A stretch of 64,000 nt of DNA from Agarophyton chilense (GCA_030374765.1 JARGXX010000040.1:62001-126000), one strand, 5' to 3'; positions 34,800 through 47,395 are shown, counted from the first letter of the stretch. Numbers and translations are program-made. Notes: a model not told the origin generated them from the letters alone.

Positions 34800-36475
34800 T
34801 GAATGTCGACAGCTAGTGACAGGATGCCATGTAATGCGCACGCGAGCACTTACGTGCCCTGACGCCCGTTCCAACTTGCATTCGTAGTTAGTGCCTTTAC
34901 ATGAGCAATTACTATTGTCTACATAAACACAGCAAGATGAATCTGCAGGTCATCTGACTACACGGACGCCGGGGCACCCAAGTTGTCTAAGAAACATAGC
35001 TACAGTTGTTACCCCGCTCAATACTTAGTTATGGGCCCAGCACCAGCCTCATCCTCCGGCACGCGCAGCCGTCCACGTTTTTCTTAGGACCTGAAAAACG
35101 TCCTGTGGACTGACGGCAAAGGCAACCAGGAAGATTACGCAAAGTCAGTGGCACTATAAGACTTCATTTCACGAGAAATTGCCCGACTCAAAATCGAACA
35201 AGATGGCGTTACCGATTCGCAGAACAATTCTGAAGAGCCAGCTGTATGGAAGGTCTCGAGATCTGCGTTCTACGATCAGTGACGAAGATGTTGCTTCAGA
35301 TGAAGAAGCCGACAAGATCGTCAAAACCATCTATAAGTGAGATTCGCTGTCTGTTGTCAGTGAGGTTTATGGGAACTTTATCACGCTTCTGAATATGAAG
35401 CGCTCCGGCAATTAAACGTTCCCCAATTTCGAACTTAGATTAGATGCTTCGGCGTCTAAGTTTCACGCTCAATCTGAATCCGCCAAGTTGCCAGAGTCGC
35501 TGACAGCCTTCATGCTTTTGAAAAACTCAGCTGTCGACAATGGGCAGCGTGTCTCGGTGCTTGCGGCGACATCAACGAACAGCACTTTGACTGCTACTGC
35601 GACGACGACGGATTACCTCAACACTATGTCGTATGAGAAAATGGCGTCTGTCTTTCGCCAGTGTGATGAAGTCCCTCATGCACACTCTATCGGCTCCCCA
35701 CAGCCGCTTTCAATCGCTGCCAATGCAGCACAGCTCCTGCCGCGCAACTAGAACCGCCCCGACCGTCGCAACAAGGGTAGACTCCTTTCCATGCGCTATC
35801 CTTGTGACATTTTCAAGAAGTTTGGTCAACGGAAAAAGAACCACAACCCGGATGGTTCCTTACCCTCCCATGTGCGCTGCCTCGACTCCCCAGCTCCATC
35901 GCTGAACACATCGCCGCCGAACAAGTATGGACAGCAGAATGATGCCCCGAAGAAGGTTGTTTCTTTTAACTGTGCCACCATGACCAGTTCAACGGCAGCT
36001 GTCTCCGCAAATCCCGCGCCTGCCCGTCTCGGTCCTCTCCTAGATGACGGCGCACCGTACAGTGCCAGCGGACAAGTCGAGCTGCATCTCCTGTCTATCG
36101 AACTCGGATTGGCTCCCGACACTCCACATGAAACGATTCCTGCATCGCTCAACGGCCACACCAGGTAGCAATATGACGTGGGTGCTCATGCAAGCCTCCA
36201 GCGCAGCATTCTTGGCTAGATAGTCCTGCGCGCCAAGTCTGACCTCGGAAATGACATCAACATCACCCACTTAGTGCTCGAAGGATCATCGCAGTGGGTG
36301 ATCGGGAGAAATGTCACCCCCAAGGCGAACATTGTTCATTTTGGTATGAACGCTCTGTGCTTCGATGCCAACGGCGCGAACGATCCTTTGAAAATCGTTG
36401 ATGACGGCTTCCTATCCTATATCTCTGTAGAACGCTTCGCATCATCCAAAGGATACCTTGTATTTACTCTCTACT
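34800..36475 (+). mobile_element. Copia family B, copy 3, 5' part only
   Basis: It has the LTR (34800 to about 35024), primer site (35028-35041) and gag/protease region. It ends at CTCTACTGATCACTCG, where duplication block A' begins. It is a fossil with the same inherited breaks as copies 1 and 2 and a single 1159-bp unit, so the duplication in copy 1 postdates the split. Confidence 0.88.
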
Positions 36476-37290
36476 GATCACTCGTGTGTTCATAGCTACA
36501 AAAGATACTTTTCGAGCAACGTTAAAGTAGTATGTATCGTTTTTGAATGGCAACGAAACAAGTGAGGGCATTCCAACATGTACCTCTACCCCACTACAGG
36601 AGACAAGCCAGTGACCACCACAATCACTTACTGTCCAACTGTGTTGATATCTCGAATCACTTTGTTTCCTTCGACGACACCAACTGCAGCAACTGCACCC
36701 AGAGCAACGCCGAGCGCATTTCGTTCTGCTTGTTCGTGCCATCTGCACCAGCTTCTGATTTGCATACGCATGTGCGTCTCTTGGAACCCAACGAATGCTG
36801 TCGTATGACAGACACCGGCGCCTTGCCATGCGGTCGACATCCATGCTGCCATGCGCTTCCCTCTGTTTTGCAACGAGAATCAAATGCTGTTCAGTCCGTG
36901 ATTTTGTTGGAGAGCACAGCTCCTGAATTCTTTCTGTTCTGGTTTATTGCGACAAAACTGGTCCAAGATGATTCACACCGCGTTCAAATTTTGGTTTTCA
37001 CAGAGGATGGAAACCAGTGTGCTTTTCGGCTGCGATGAGAGATGATGCTCCGTGACGAAAAACTTCGAGTACTTTCGGACACTAGATCGAATTGAAACAG
37101 ATCACACTTTTCAGTACTTGGACGCTGGTGTCGCCGGCGAACACCGAGCTACCTTGCGTCTTTGCCATCAAAGTTGGTCGAGAAATATCGCCCTCTTTGT
37201 GTTGAAGCGTTTCCCTCACAGTTTGTTCTGTGTACTTTACACGCGTTTCAATCCTTGCGTCTTCTCTCGAAATAAGCAAGGCATCTCACA
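36476..37290 (-). pseudogene. Block-head sequence with possible two-exon gene remnant, copy 2
   Basis: The minus-strand helical frame ends RDINTVG at a GTAAGT donor. After the 38-bp intron it would continue GVEVHVG, VSLPFKNDTYYFNVARKVSF. This is the best preserved of the three copies. The product is not recognised and a shadow of plus-strand DNA cannot be excluded. Confidence 0.3.
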
Positions 37291-37314
37291 CAACAAACAA
37301 CCCAATCGTTTAAG

Positions 37315-38451
37315 ATGGACAATGAACTTGTTGCACACCAGTTTTCGGGGTTTCTCAAGAGAAGGGGATTGCACTACACAAATCGCAGCAACCAAAACAG
37401 AAGAAGCTTAGATGAGTTCCCCCGCGCTCTCCGACTACCGCCGCTTGGAAACCCTCAAGCAGGGAGTCTTCCAAGCTTCCAATCTCTATTCGGCCGCTCG
37501 GAAGATTCAAGACTTCCATCCGGCCATCGATTTATTTCTCAACGACTACCGCCGCTTGGAATATCTCAACCGGGAAGTCTTCCGGGTTTCGAATCTTCAT
37601 TTGGCCGCCCAGGCGATTCCAGACTTCCATCTGGCCATCAATTTAGATCTCTTCGACTACCGCCGCTTGGAAACCCGCAACCACAAAGTCTTTCGAGTTT
37701 CCAATCTCTATTCGGCCGCCCATTCGGCCGCCCGGAAGATTCAAGACTTGGATTCGGTCATCAACCCACTTCTTGCGATGTCCGTCGGAGTGGAAGTGGA
37801 ACCGCTCGTCCCGTGTCTCTCGAACGGTTTCAGGAAGCAAGGGGCACTCACCCCATTCCTGCACTCCAGTCCCACGGAAATGAACACTACACGGAAATCC
37901 CACACCAACACCGCCATGGGGAAACAGCGTGGCGAAGAAAAAGTGTTCTGAAACTACCTCAGGAGCGCAAGAGTCGGGATGAAGGCGCCCCAGAGATTGC
38001 ACAGAGATTTTGTTCAGATAGCATTCGCCAATCTCCAGTTCATGTGCCTTATCCTGCCCCGGAAGCGTCGTGTCTCGTTCAAGAAGTTTCCAACCGGTCT
38101 CCTGAGCACAACCTCCGTGAAGACTCGTTTTTGCCGGAGAGTAAAGCTCCTGCTGATTGCTCGGCTTTCCCAAATCATCGACCAGGACTCGAAAAACTTG
38201 GCATCACAGGCTCCCGTACCAAACGTCCCCAGATTTTCCAGTGTGAGTGGTGTACGAAGTCGTTTGGTCGCAAGCATCATAAGGTGCGACACATCCAAGC
38301 CATTCATCGAAAAGTGAGTTACTTCAGCTTTCACTGCGGATCTCAATCACGTCGGTCTTTTCTAACATTTCTCTTTGCAATTGCTTTTGAAACCATCTTC
38401 TTTGACATATTCATATTGGATCGGGTAGCCAGGTTTTGCAAAGAGCACTGA
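37315..38451 (+). CDS. C2H2 zinc-finger protein with three internal repeats, copy 2
   Basis: The frame is the same 378 residues as at 27649, with one amino-acid difference (Arg to Gly in FLKRRGLHY). The three RLPPLGNPQ-type repeats and the C2H2 finger (CEWC-x12-H-x4-H, about 38242-38306) are unchanged. The GTGAGT directly after the finger (38314) is also kept, so the finger is probably the end of an exon whose partner is absent or not recognised downstream. It may be functional or a recent duplicate of a relic. Confidence 0.6.
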   Translation: MDNELVAHQFSGFLKRRGLHYTNRSNQNRRSLDEFPRALRLPPLGNPQAGSLPSFQSLFGRSEDSRLPSGHRFISQRLPPLGISQPGSLPGFESSFGRPGDSRLPSGHQFRSLRLPPLGNPQPQSLSSFQSLFGRPFGRPEDSRLGFGHQPTSCDVRRSGSGTARPVSLERFQEARGTHPIPALQSHGNEHYTEIPHQHRHGETAWRRKSVLKLPQERKSRDEGAPEIAQRFCSDSIRQSPVHVPYPAPEASCLVQEVSNRSPEHNLREDSFLPESKAPADCSAFPNHRPGLEKLGITGSRTKRPQIFQCEWCTKSFGRKHHKVRHIQAIHRKVSYFSFHCGSQSRRSFLTFLFAIAFETIFFDIFILDRVARFCKEH

Positions 38452-38651
38452 TCGAATTCCACATGAAAACTGCTCATTAAGCTTTCGAGCATTTGCAATT
38501 TAGGCTGTACAAGATCTACTTTACGGAGATGGAGGATAATTTGAGCCATGTATGCGCAGAGCACCCCAATCGTCACAGTTTACCAACGGGTGTGAGGAAA
38601 GTATAGCTTGCGACTCTAGCCGTAATGGAGTAAGTTATCTACAAGCTTCTA

Positions 38652-39454
38652 TCAGTGTTCTATCGCCTGAAGGTTATGCTCAGGAGAACTGCTTGGAAAC
38701 TTCTTGCGTGGAATACAACGCTTGCGGGGCAGAACAAGGCACGGGAACTGCATATTGGTGAATGTTTTCTGAAGAAACCCCCTGTGAAATCTCTGGCGCT
38801 CCTTCTTCCAGACTATTATGTTCCTGAAGTACTTCCAGAACGTTGCCTCTTCGCCACACTTTTTCCTCATGGTGGCTGTTGTGTGGCATTTCCGTGGGAC
38901 TGGAATGAAGTCTTGGTTGGGGTAAGCGCAACTTGCTTCCTGAGACAAATTGAGAGACACCGGACGAAGGTCCCACTTCTACTCCGTTGGACATCACAAG
39001 AAATGGATTTATGGCCAAATCCAAGTCTTGAATCTTCCGGGCGGCCAAATGAAGATTCCAAACTTGGGAGAGTTCTCGGTTGAGATGTTCTAAGCGGGTG
39101 TTCTCGGAGAGAGCTGGTTTGATACACGGATGGAAGTCTTGAATCTTCCGGGCGGCCGGAGATGGATTCTAAGCGTGGAAGACTGCCCGTCTGAGGGTTT
39201 CCAAGCGGCGGTAGTTTAGTTGGAGAGCGGGGGGGAAACCCATCTGGGAGTCTTCTGTTTTCGTTGCTGCGATTTGGGTCGTGCAGCCCACATGCCGAAA
39301 GGCCTTGTGAGTAATTAGTATACCTATCTTGATACCGCTGGCAATCGTAAACTGAGAGAAATTCTCTAGTACGCGAAATAACAAGACACGCATTATAAGC
39401 TGTCTTCTTTTCCACACTTTTCTCGCGTTCTATCAGGAAGCAAAACCGGATCAT
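38652..39454 (-). pseudogene. Paralogue of the zinc-finger protein, copy 2, frameshifted
   Basis: It matches 28986-29789, but one G is missing in the run near 38966 (GGACGAAGG against GGACGGAAGG). This shifts the frame in the middle, right after the repeat part, before PVSLNLSQEA. The part upstream of the shift (195 codons open) and the part after it are otherwise nearly identical to copy 1. The finger region is absent as in copy 1. Confidence 0.55.
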
Positions 39455-39655
39455 GTCCTCAAAAGACGGAGAAAGAAACCTCGGTCACGAAATCACAGGA
39501 AAGGGTGATGTAGTCCACACCACACGATAACAAAGAAGAAGCGAGCTGTCCTAAACATAGTAGCGTTGCTATATTTTTGTTACGTTGTGAATGGCAATTA
39601 TTTCTTGGAAAGATTTTGCTCCGAGTGGCGGACGCATGTTGAGTGGTTCGAAACT

Positions 39656-42086
39656 CTGTCAGAATGGCGGGAGTCCACGCCGGCAACAGAATTGTTCACC
39701 TTACCCACCCCACTTGAAGGTGAACAATTGAAGCGGCAACCCCTGCATCTGCAGGCCGTTGTTGTTCGAATATTTTCTCTCTCAGGACACGGAATGACGC
39801 GCCCAGAGGGCACCAGAAATCCTTCAAATAAAAGGCCCATGTACCTCGCGCCCAGCTTGCAGTGGCATCATCTTCATCTAGCACGTGAATACCCCGGCCG
39901 AGCTTTGATGGTAACGGTCTCAAGAGCGACAAAAAAGCAATAGCTGTGGTCCAAATTCGTTTCGGAGCCGACATTCACATTCGACTTGACAAATCCTGTG
40001 CTCATGCCCAACGCTGTCTTCCTGTTGGAGCAGCCGCCGCATTCCTGTGCAAGCGCTCACGATGCAAGATAGTAGCCTAGCATCGCATTACCTGCCAACC
40101 ACTACAATGTATTAGCATTTCATCCAACCGTTTAGAACCAGCACCCAGCCCACTGGTGCTCACCCCGACGCAGTAACGCTACTGAAGCTATTCTCTTCTC
40201 TCCACTGCACTACAGAGTGCCCCGATCTGGTACGTTTTGAAGAATTGAGTTGAGTACCTGTACAATTTTAAACAATATCGCAATGCCCATGTCTATCTAT
40301 GCCACAGGCACCAGCGATACGCTGTACCGCTGTGAAACACGTACAACATCCATCAGTGACGTACAGATTGACATAACCAGTACGTCACCTTAAGTGTCCG
40401 GAAGGTCGCATAGTATCCCTATATAAATCCGGCACGTTATCCTCGGAGCTCTTCCGAGAGCTCCAGGCAGACCCTTTGTGCCGACTATTTCTTGTGTTGA
40501 GATCGCTCCCCACACTGCACACGTATGAACTTCAACAACATGTCCGAAGCTCAACTTACAACCGCATCCTTGCACAAAGGCCTTGTATCATTGTGTGATG
40601 CATGAAGACCAAGCCAAGTTCTATCAGAGTGCAGTGAAAGAAACAGAAGACTTTTGAATACACCATGTCAATGATGATCGCGTAGAAACAGTCGGCCTTG
40701 GGTTGGGAAACAAAAGAGCACGGCGTTGAGCGTGCAAGAATGAAGCGACGAAACAAGAATCCGTGCTGGGCAAGTGCTACCGCGGGAGCCTCTCGGCATT
40801 TCAGAGCTTAAGATGTCTTATTACACTGCATTTTGGTTGTTAGTCTTAATCTCGGGTCTATATTCAACCATTTATTGAAGCTTTCTTACAAGTACCTTTC
40901 AACAACGAACAACTCTTCTACTCTTAAAATTTCTGTTGCCACGAAAACTTAGTGCAAAATAAATATCTACTTATGATAAGCTGCTACGCAACCATAGCAG
41001 CTAATGCAGTTTGCAATTCATATTAGTACAGAGATTCTGGGCACAATTCAGACTTTTTTGGGGCACAAGCTTCAGTATACAATCTGGCCCTTCATGCTGC
41101 GCGTGGGTGCTGCTGGAGCTTACGGTGTCGCCACCGTGTGGAGAAAGGAACTTGTGCGCACTTGATGCAGAAGACGAAAGCCACAGTTTGAATAATAAGT
41201 CAATACTCAAACGGCGGCATTGGTGGTATTTTCATTCCCCAGAACTCTCACATCTGTATCAAGGGTCCCATCCGTATTGCACTCGGTTCACGTTTTGGAA
41301 CGTAGAGCCGTCCCGAGCAGTCTACTCCCAGTGAATCAGTCACGTTCTTTAACGCTGTGCAGACATTGTGCATCCTTCCAGCCAATCACTCAAAAAAAGT
41401 ATGAAGTTTCTTGTATGGAAGAGTGCCTATTCCGAGAACATTGCTTTCTAGCGATAAGAGAATCGGCAGTGTGCGCGTACTGATTGTATTAAAAGCGGTG
41501 TGACGATGAATCGAAGATCTGAATGAACTGGTCTGTCCGATCAATTTCAAAGACAACGTAAACAGGACCGGTCGCGAAGAGTGATCAAAGAACATGAAAA
41601 AAATATCGTTGCATGTGTAACAAATAGAGCCCTTGACGTCGAGCACGGTTTTCGCCCAGCTCCTGTCAGTCCTGTGTGCCATCAGACTGGACGGTGATCC
41701 GAATCCAAGCTGTCCGCTGTCGGCAGCGATGTTGTGTCGGAGCAACTGCGAAATATGCTGCAACGAACTGCAGTTTGTGCGAACCAAAGCACTCTTTAAG
41801 CAGCCACCGAGTCTGCTGCTCTCATTTCTACGAGGTTGAGATAACTGGGCCTTTTCCCGCCACAATGACGGAATTCTGTCTACTGGCTTTTAGCGATTTG
41901 AAAATGGGGGGGAGGAAAACAATTTCGTAGATGAAAAATGCGCCACACAGCTGTAACAAAATCTTGCGCACAATCGCAGGCCTTTCCTAGCGACATAAGT
42001 AGGAGATATTCTTGAGTTAGGCGCAAACGGCACTAATAAAGCGCTTCAGACTGACGGCTCATAGACCTCACGCAAAGCATGCCACA
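39656..42086. other. Diverged duplicate DNA and gene-free stretch with a solo LTR
   Basis: About 39680-40790 aligns with 30250-31190 at about 83%. A short sequence at 39895-39945 (CGGCCGAGCTTTGATGGTA, reading MVTVSRATKKQ) resembles the 5' edge of the RBR N-half at 26760-26790 (MMVAVSRATKKQ). From 40800 to 42086 the DNA is AT-rich at first and holds no gene I can support; a 159-codon minus-strand frame at 41386-41865 matches nothing I know. Confidence 0.4.
40331..40560 (+). mobile_element. Solo LTR, 230 bp, with perfect 5-bp target duplication
   Basis: TGTGAAACAC to CAACTTACA is flanked by ACCGC on both sides (40326-40330 and 40561-40565). The homologous DNA near 30895 reads CTGTACCGCATCC without the insert, an empty-site allele. 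A CTATATAAAT box lies near 40420. The TGTGAA and TTACA ends resemble the chromovirus LTR ends, but the body differs. The orientation is taken from the TATA box. Confidence 0.88.
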
Positions 42087-42091
42087 GTAAC

Positions 42092-42271
42092 TGTCGGGCA
42101 CGTGTAGCGCGCATGCGCCACACGTGTCGACGTAGTGCATAACGAGCTCGCCGCCGCTCGCGCCCGATATTTTAGAGGCGCGAGAGCTGCGGCGGCTCTT
42201 AAGGAAAAAGGTAGGCAACAGTGGGAAGAAAAGAAAAGGATACGCTTGCCCCTACAGACAAGCGCTTTTCA
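42092..42271 (+). repeat. 5' LTR of the gypsy element
   Basis: It runs from TGTCGGGCACGTG to CGCTTTTCA, 180 bp, and aligns without gaps to 48616-48795. Confidence 0.95.
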
Positions 42272-45200
42272 TGGTACCGCATCCAAGGTTTGACATCGAG
42301 AGAAAAATGGCAGAGTCCTCACAGGTACATGTTGTGTTCGATGGCGCGGCAACTTCAGATATTGCGCGCTTTTTCTTTGTGTACGAAAACGTTGTCAGCG
42401 TAGGCAAGTCCGACGAGGATCGGGCAGTGCAGCTGTTATGCCACCTTGAGGGTGACGCGTTTGACTTCTACTACCGCAATTTCGCTGTTGATGGCAGTCT
42501 CACTAGCGCAGCGAGCAATTACGGTTTCGTAAAGGCTAGGATGAATACGGATTTCAAACGGACTCCAAAGCCGGAAGATGAAGTTCATGAGGCCGCTTCC
42601 GGACGACTCGACCCTGCCAATACTCAGAGGTCGCTCTTGCAGTTAGAAGCTCTCTACAAGAGATTTGGGTTCAACGAAACCGCGTCGTTTGGACTTTTTT
42701 GCAACGCAGTCGCCGGCGTTCCACACATGGCGCAGTTCGTGATGTTCGGGCTCCGGATGACTATCAGTCGTTGAAAAAGGCTATAAGAGATTACGAAAGC
42801 GGCTGAAGGCATTTTTGTCTCCGCCTGATCTTAGTGTCTCACCTCAGGTGCCAACGAGGAAGATACTCCGCCGTGCCGATGCTCCGTCCGGAACTGCACA
42901 GCAGTTGGAGAGCAAGGTGGACCAGTTGGCAGGACAGTTCGAAGAGCTGACAATGCTCGTGAAGAAAAAGTTCGAGGGTCCATCGGGATTCTCTGACAAG
43001 GACTGGACTTGCAGTTACTGCAACCAGCCCGGTCATGGAGCGAACCGCTGCCCATCTAACCCTCACTGTAATACGAGGTGTAGACGATGCGGCAAGTTTG
43101 GCCATCAGAAAGAGACCTGTTGGCCGAAATCGAAGCAGAAAGAGAAGCGAGCAGTTGGGTTCAGTGGAGTGAAGTCGGAATCCGCAGAAGGACTGAAGAT
43201 CAAGAAGAATGAAGAAAAAGATCATGTGGCCGTGGTACAGGAAGCTCCGGCCGTGAAGGATGTGGGCGCCGCAGCGAAGAGGAACGCAGACGGTGAGGCC
43301 CTACCGAAGCAGCCCCGGACTGGAATCATGGACTTTGATGCCTTGGTTAACAAGAGACGTGGAGCCTTCCGCAAGGTTGCTGCCCTGAAGGGCAAGAAGA
43401 AATCGAGGAAACCGAAGAAGGGCAAAGGGACAGCACAAGGCCTCCAGGACCAGGTGGGCAAGTATAATGTGATGGCCGAGTTGGCCTATGCCTCGTCTGG
43501 CCTAAGCTTTGGCCAGTTGTTGTGTGGGGATGCCGATGAGGCAAGGAAGCTGTTGAAGCGCCTATTGTCGGGGAAAGTTCCGATAAGGCACGCTTCCGTC
43601 CTCCATGCCACTAGCCTACCACGTCGCCTGAAGGTAGTGGCCATCAAGCTGTACGGCACTGACGCCAATGCCCTCTTGGATTCGGGGGCAGTTCCGAACC
43701 TCCTGTCCTGGGAGATGTGTGACCATTTGACCCTGACGCCCTCGCCGACGAGCAGGAGGGTGACGGTGGCCGATGGGAGTGCCGCAGACGTTCTGGGTTG
43801 CGTGAAAGGAGTTTCAGTTTCATTTGGGAAGATGGGAGTCCCCTTGGACTTCTTGGTGGTGAAGAATACGCCGTTCGATGTGATAATTGGATGCCCGACC
43901 CTCGAGGCCCTGCAAGCTCAGCTAGACTTTAGCAGACGGCAGGTGAGCCTCATGATCGGGGCGGAACAAGTCCTGTTGCAGTTGTACAATGAGCCACCGG
44001 TGGTGGACGGAGCTCGCACCGATTGCGAGGACTTTGTGTCGCCGGACGACTCGGAACCGGATGTGTTTCCCGCTGAGTCTGGATCTTCCAGTTCCGGCTC
44101 AGCGGGCGAGTCAGAGAGCGAGTCGGAGTTGGTACTAGCAATACTCTACAGGGAGCCTCATGAGCCTGACCTGGCGGGCGTCGATTCAGACGTCCAATCG
44201 TCAGGGGAAGACGAAGAGAGTGCACGGTCGGCGTTGTTGTCCTCGAAGATGGCGCACCTGCGCCCAGACGTCCAGAAGCAGATGACGGACTCCCTGAAGG
44301 AGACCGACATTATTGCCTGGAGTAGTGGCGATCTCCGTCCAGCGGATGTGCCCGTTAAGCACAGTTTTGAGCTGACGGACGAGAAGCCGCTCTACTCAAA
44401 GGTGCGAAGGATGCCCCCGAGGCACAACGCCGTGATCAGGAAAGAAGTGAATGAGCTATTGAAGACGGGAATCATTACCCCGTCCAGCTCTGCTTGGTCC
44501 TTTCCAGTGGTCATAGCGACCAAGAAGGATGGCAATCCGAGGTTCTGCGTTGATTACCGACAGCTGAACCGGGTGATGAAGCCAGACCGCTGGCCTCTCC
44601 CGAAGATTGAAGAGATCTTCGACGACCTCGTTGGGTCGAAGGTCTTCACGACGTTAGACCTTTTCACAGGTTACTGGCAGGTCCGCATGTCGGAGGCCTG
44701 CAAAGAAAAGACGACGTTCGTCTGTCGTTACGGCACCTACAAGTTTGAGGTGATGCCGTTCGGGCTGATGAATGCCCCCTCTACATTTCAGAGAATGATG
44801 GATGAGGTGTTGCGGGACCTGCCCTTCGTTATGGTGTACGTTGACGACGTCGTCATCTTCTCCAAGACAATAGAGGAGCACCTGGCCCATTGTCGGGAGG
44901 TGTTCCGCAGGATTGGTCTCGCTAGTTTGAAGGTGAAGGTGACGAAGTGTAGCTTCGCACAATCTGATATCAAACTCCTTGGCCATGTGATTGATGGGAA
45001 CGGCATCCGGGTGGACGTTGATAAGATCGCCGACATTGTGGAGGCCCCCGTCCCGAGAAACAAGACAGAGCTCAGGAGCTTCCTTGGTCTGGCGGGGTAC
45101 TATCGAAGATTCATCAGAGACTTCGCCAAGAGTTCGGCGGTGCTGCATGCCGCCACTTCGGCGAAGAAGAAGTTCGAGTGGAACCGCGAGATGCAGGTCG

Positions 45201-47033
45201 CGTTTGAGGATCTCAAAAAGAAAATGACGACGCCGCCGGTGCTAACCTTTCCCGACTTCGACTCTCCTTTCATTGTCGAGACTGATGCTTCGGGTGTGGC
45301 ATTGGGGGCTGTCCTCAGCCAAAAGAAAGAGGATGGGAAAGTGCACCCCATCCAGTACGCGTCTAGGTCTATGACGCCTGCGGAGAGGAACTATGCTACC
45401 TTCGAGAGGGAGGCATTGGCAGTTGTGTTCGCCCTGAAGAAGTTTCGGGTGTACCTGCTGTCGTCAGTCCCCTTCACGGTTCTTACCGATCACCAGGCCC
45501 TTCAGTATGCCTTCCGGAAGAAGGATGTGCATGGAAGGTTGGCAAGGTGGCTGGACCTATTTGCGGAGTACGAGTTTGAAATCAAATACCGCCCGGGAGT
45601 CGCCAATGGGGCCCCCGATTACTTGTCGCGGATCCAGGCCGAGGAGAAGGGACCTGTACGTGATGAAACCGGACGAGAACAAGGGTTAGTCGCGACCATT
45701 ACTTGGTCGGACCCGCGTTTGGACGGACTGGAAGAAGGGCTGCTAAACGTCGCGAGGTTTCTCTCCGGGGCCCTCGTGCACGAAAAAGATGCGGACCCAA
45801 GGAGAGCCGTCCGTAGAAGGGCGAAGTCGTTCATGTTGTGGAACAACACTTTGTTTCACAGGGAGGCCGGAGGTCTCCGCGCCGTCCCACCGATGGGGGA
45901 GCGTGGAAAAGTGATTCAGATGTTCCATGATGACATTGGTCACTGGGATGTCGCTGCGACACGGAGATTCATCCGGGAAAGGTTCTGGTGGCCGGGCGTC
46001 CTCAAGGACGTGACCTCGTACGTGCGTGGATGTTACCAGTGTCAGAGGGCGGCAAGGCTGCCCACCTATCGCACTAACCTCCGCGCCCCTGTCACCGGAC
46101 TCTTCGAGACGTTCTCCCTGGACTTCGCAGGTCCGTTCCCAGCGTCAAAGGGGAAGAAGAAGTTCCTCATCATCGCGGTGGAGCACTTGACTGGGTGGCC
46201 CATAGCACGGGCCACCACAAACTCGGTCGCAGACACGGTGGTCGAGTTTGTGAAGGAAGAAATAGTTCGTCCATTTGGCCCTCCTCGCACGGTTGTCTCT
46301 GATAACGCGAATGCGTTCACGGCGGGTGTTGTCGAGGCGTTCAATAAGAAGCACGGGATATCTTGGAGGACAGTGCTGCCCTATGCCCCGATGGCAAACG
46401 GTGAGCGGAGAGGATGGTCGGGACGATCAAGGGCGCGGTGAAGAAGATCGTATTACAAGGAACGCTGGACTGGGAAGAGGCCCTGCCCAGCGTCTTGTAC
46501 GGGTATCGTAGGAGAGACCGAGGGGTGGTGCCGTCTCCTTTCGAGCTATTGTACGGGGTTCGCCCCCGCATGATGGCGACGGATGCCGTGGCACTGTTGC
46601 CCTGCGCCACTCCGAGCCAAAGAGCACTGGAGGTCTTGGGCATGAGCGGAGAGCGGTCAATGATGGTTGCGAGATCCAGCAACCCCCCGCTGACGAAGGG
46701 GAAGGTCGAGAAGTACGTGGTGGGAGAAGAAGTGCTGGTGGCGCACGGTCCGGCGTTCAACAAGGCCAAGAAGTGGCCCGCTTTCGACTCGTACTACTAT
46801 GGCCCATGCAGGTTCGTGAAAGCTGCTCATCCGCGCTACGAGCTGCAGTCCTCGACCGGGCGGGTCACTCGCAGTGCCATACACGCGAGGAGGCTGAAGA
46901 CGTACAGACGTCAGCCTTCGCACCTGCAGAGACCAGTGTCGCCCGTCTCGTGCTGCTGCAGCGCGAAGCACGGACCGGTTCACTGTGGAAGTCAGTAGCA
47001 CTGGTAGGAAGAGAAGTGGTCGAAGGTCTTTGT

Positions 47034-47395
47034 TTCGAACCTAAGTGAAGGCGGACAAGCCACGAAGCGCGAAAGAAGAAGAAGCTTGGATCTGAACCTA
47101 AGTAATGATGGACAAGCCATAAAGCGCGGAAGAAGAAGAAGCTTGGATCCGAACCTAAGTGATGGGGGACAAGCCATAAAGCGCGGAAGAAGAAGAAGCT
47201 TGGATACGAACCTAAGTGATGGTGGACAAGCCATAAAGCGCGGAAGAAGAAGAACCTGGAATCCGAACCTAAGTAAAGGTGGACAAGCCATGAAGCGCAG
47301 GCGAAGATGACGCTTGGATCCGAACCTAAGTGAAGGTGGACAAGCCCAGCATGCAGCGAAGAAAGAAGCTCAAACCCGAGAGAAGATTAACGAGC
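47034..47395 (+). repeat. 57-bp minisatellite, six or more units
   Basis: The word GACAAGCC recurs at 47054, 47111, 47168, 47225, 47282 and 47339, exactly 57 bp apart. A decayed unit lies near 47420-47460. Since 57 is divisible by three, both strands stay open across it. The plus-strand peptide repeat is basic (GGQAIKRGRRRSLDPNLSD). It sits between integrase and the 3' LTR of the gypsy element. Confidence 0.95.

Larger units (their letters stand above)
33450..36475. repeat. Segmental duplication of about 4950-7990
   Basis: The RBR C-half, helical-repeat fragment and the 5' part of the copia B element match 4950 to about 7990 in the same order and orientation at about 98-99%. The copia begins after exactly the same base in both. 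The DNA was therefore duplicated with the element already in place, not hit twice by insertion. Confidence 0.88.
36475..39655. repeat. Segmental duplication block A' (partner 26803-29992)
   Basis: The block carries the same head, zinc-finger frame, intergenic DNA and minus-strand paralogue as block A. The head holds the putative 38-bp intron (36594-36631, minus strand, GTAAGT donor) in intact form. Few substitutions separate the blocks up to about 39655. Confidence 0.88.

Noticed and set aside
41386-41865. Minus-strand 159-codon frame
   Set aside because: No domain, no duplicate copy and no context. It can be open by chance.
47034-47395. Regularly spaced repeats that could suggest a CRISPR array
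   Set aside because: The whole 57-bp unit repeats with no unique spacers, and it lies inside a eukaryotic LTR element.
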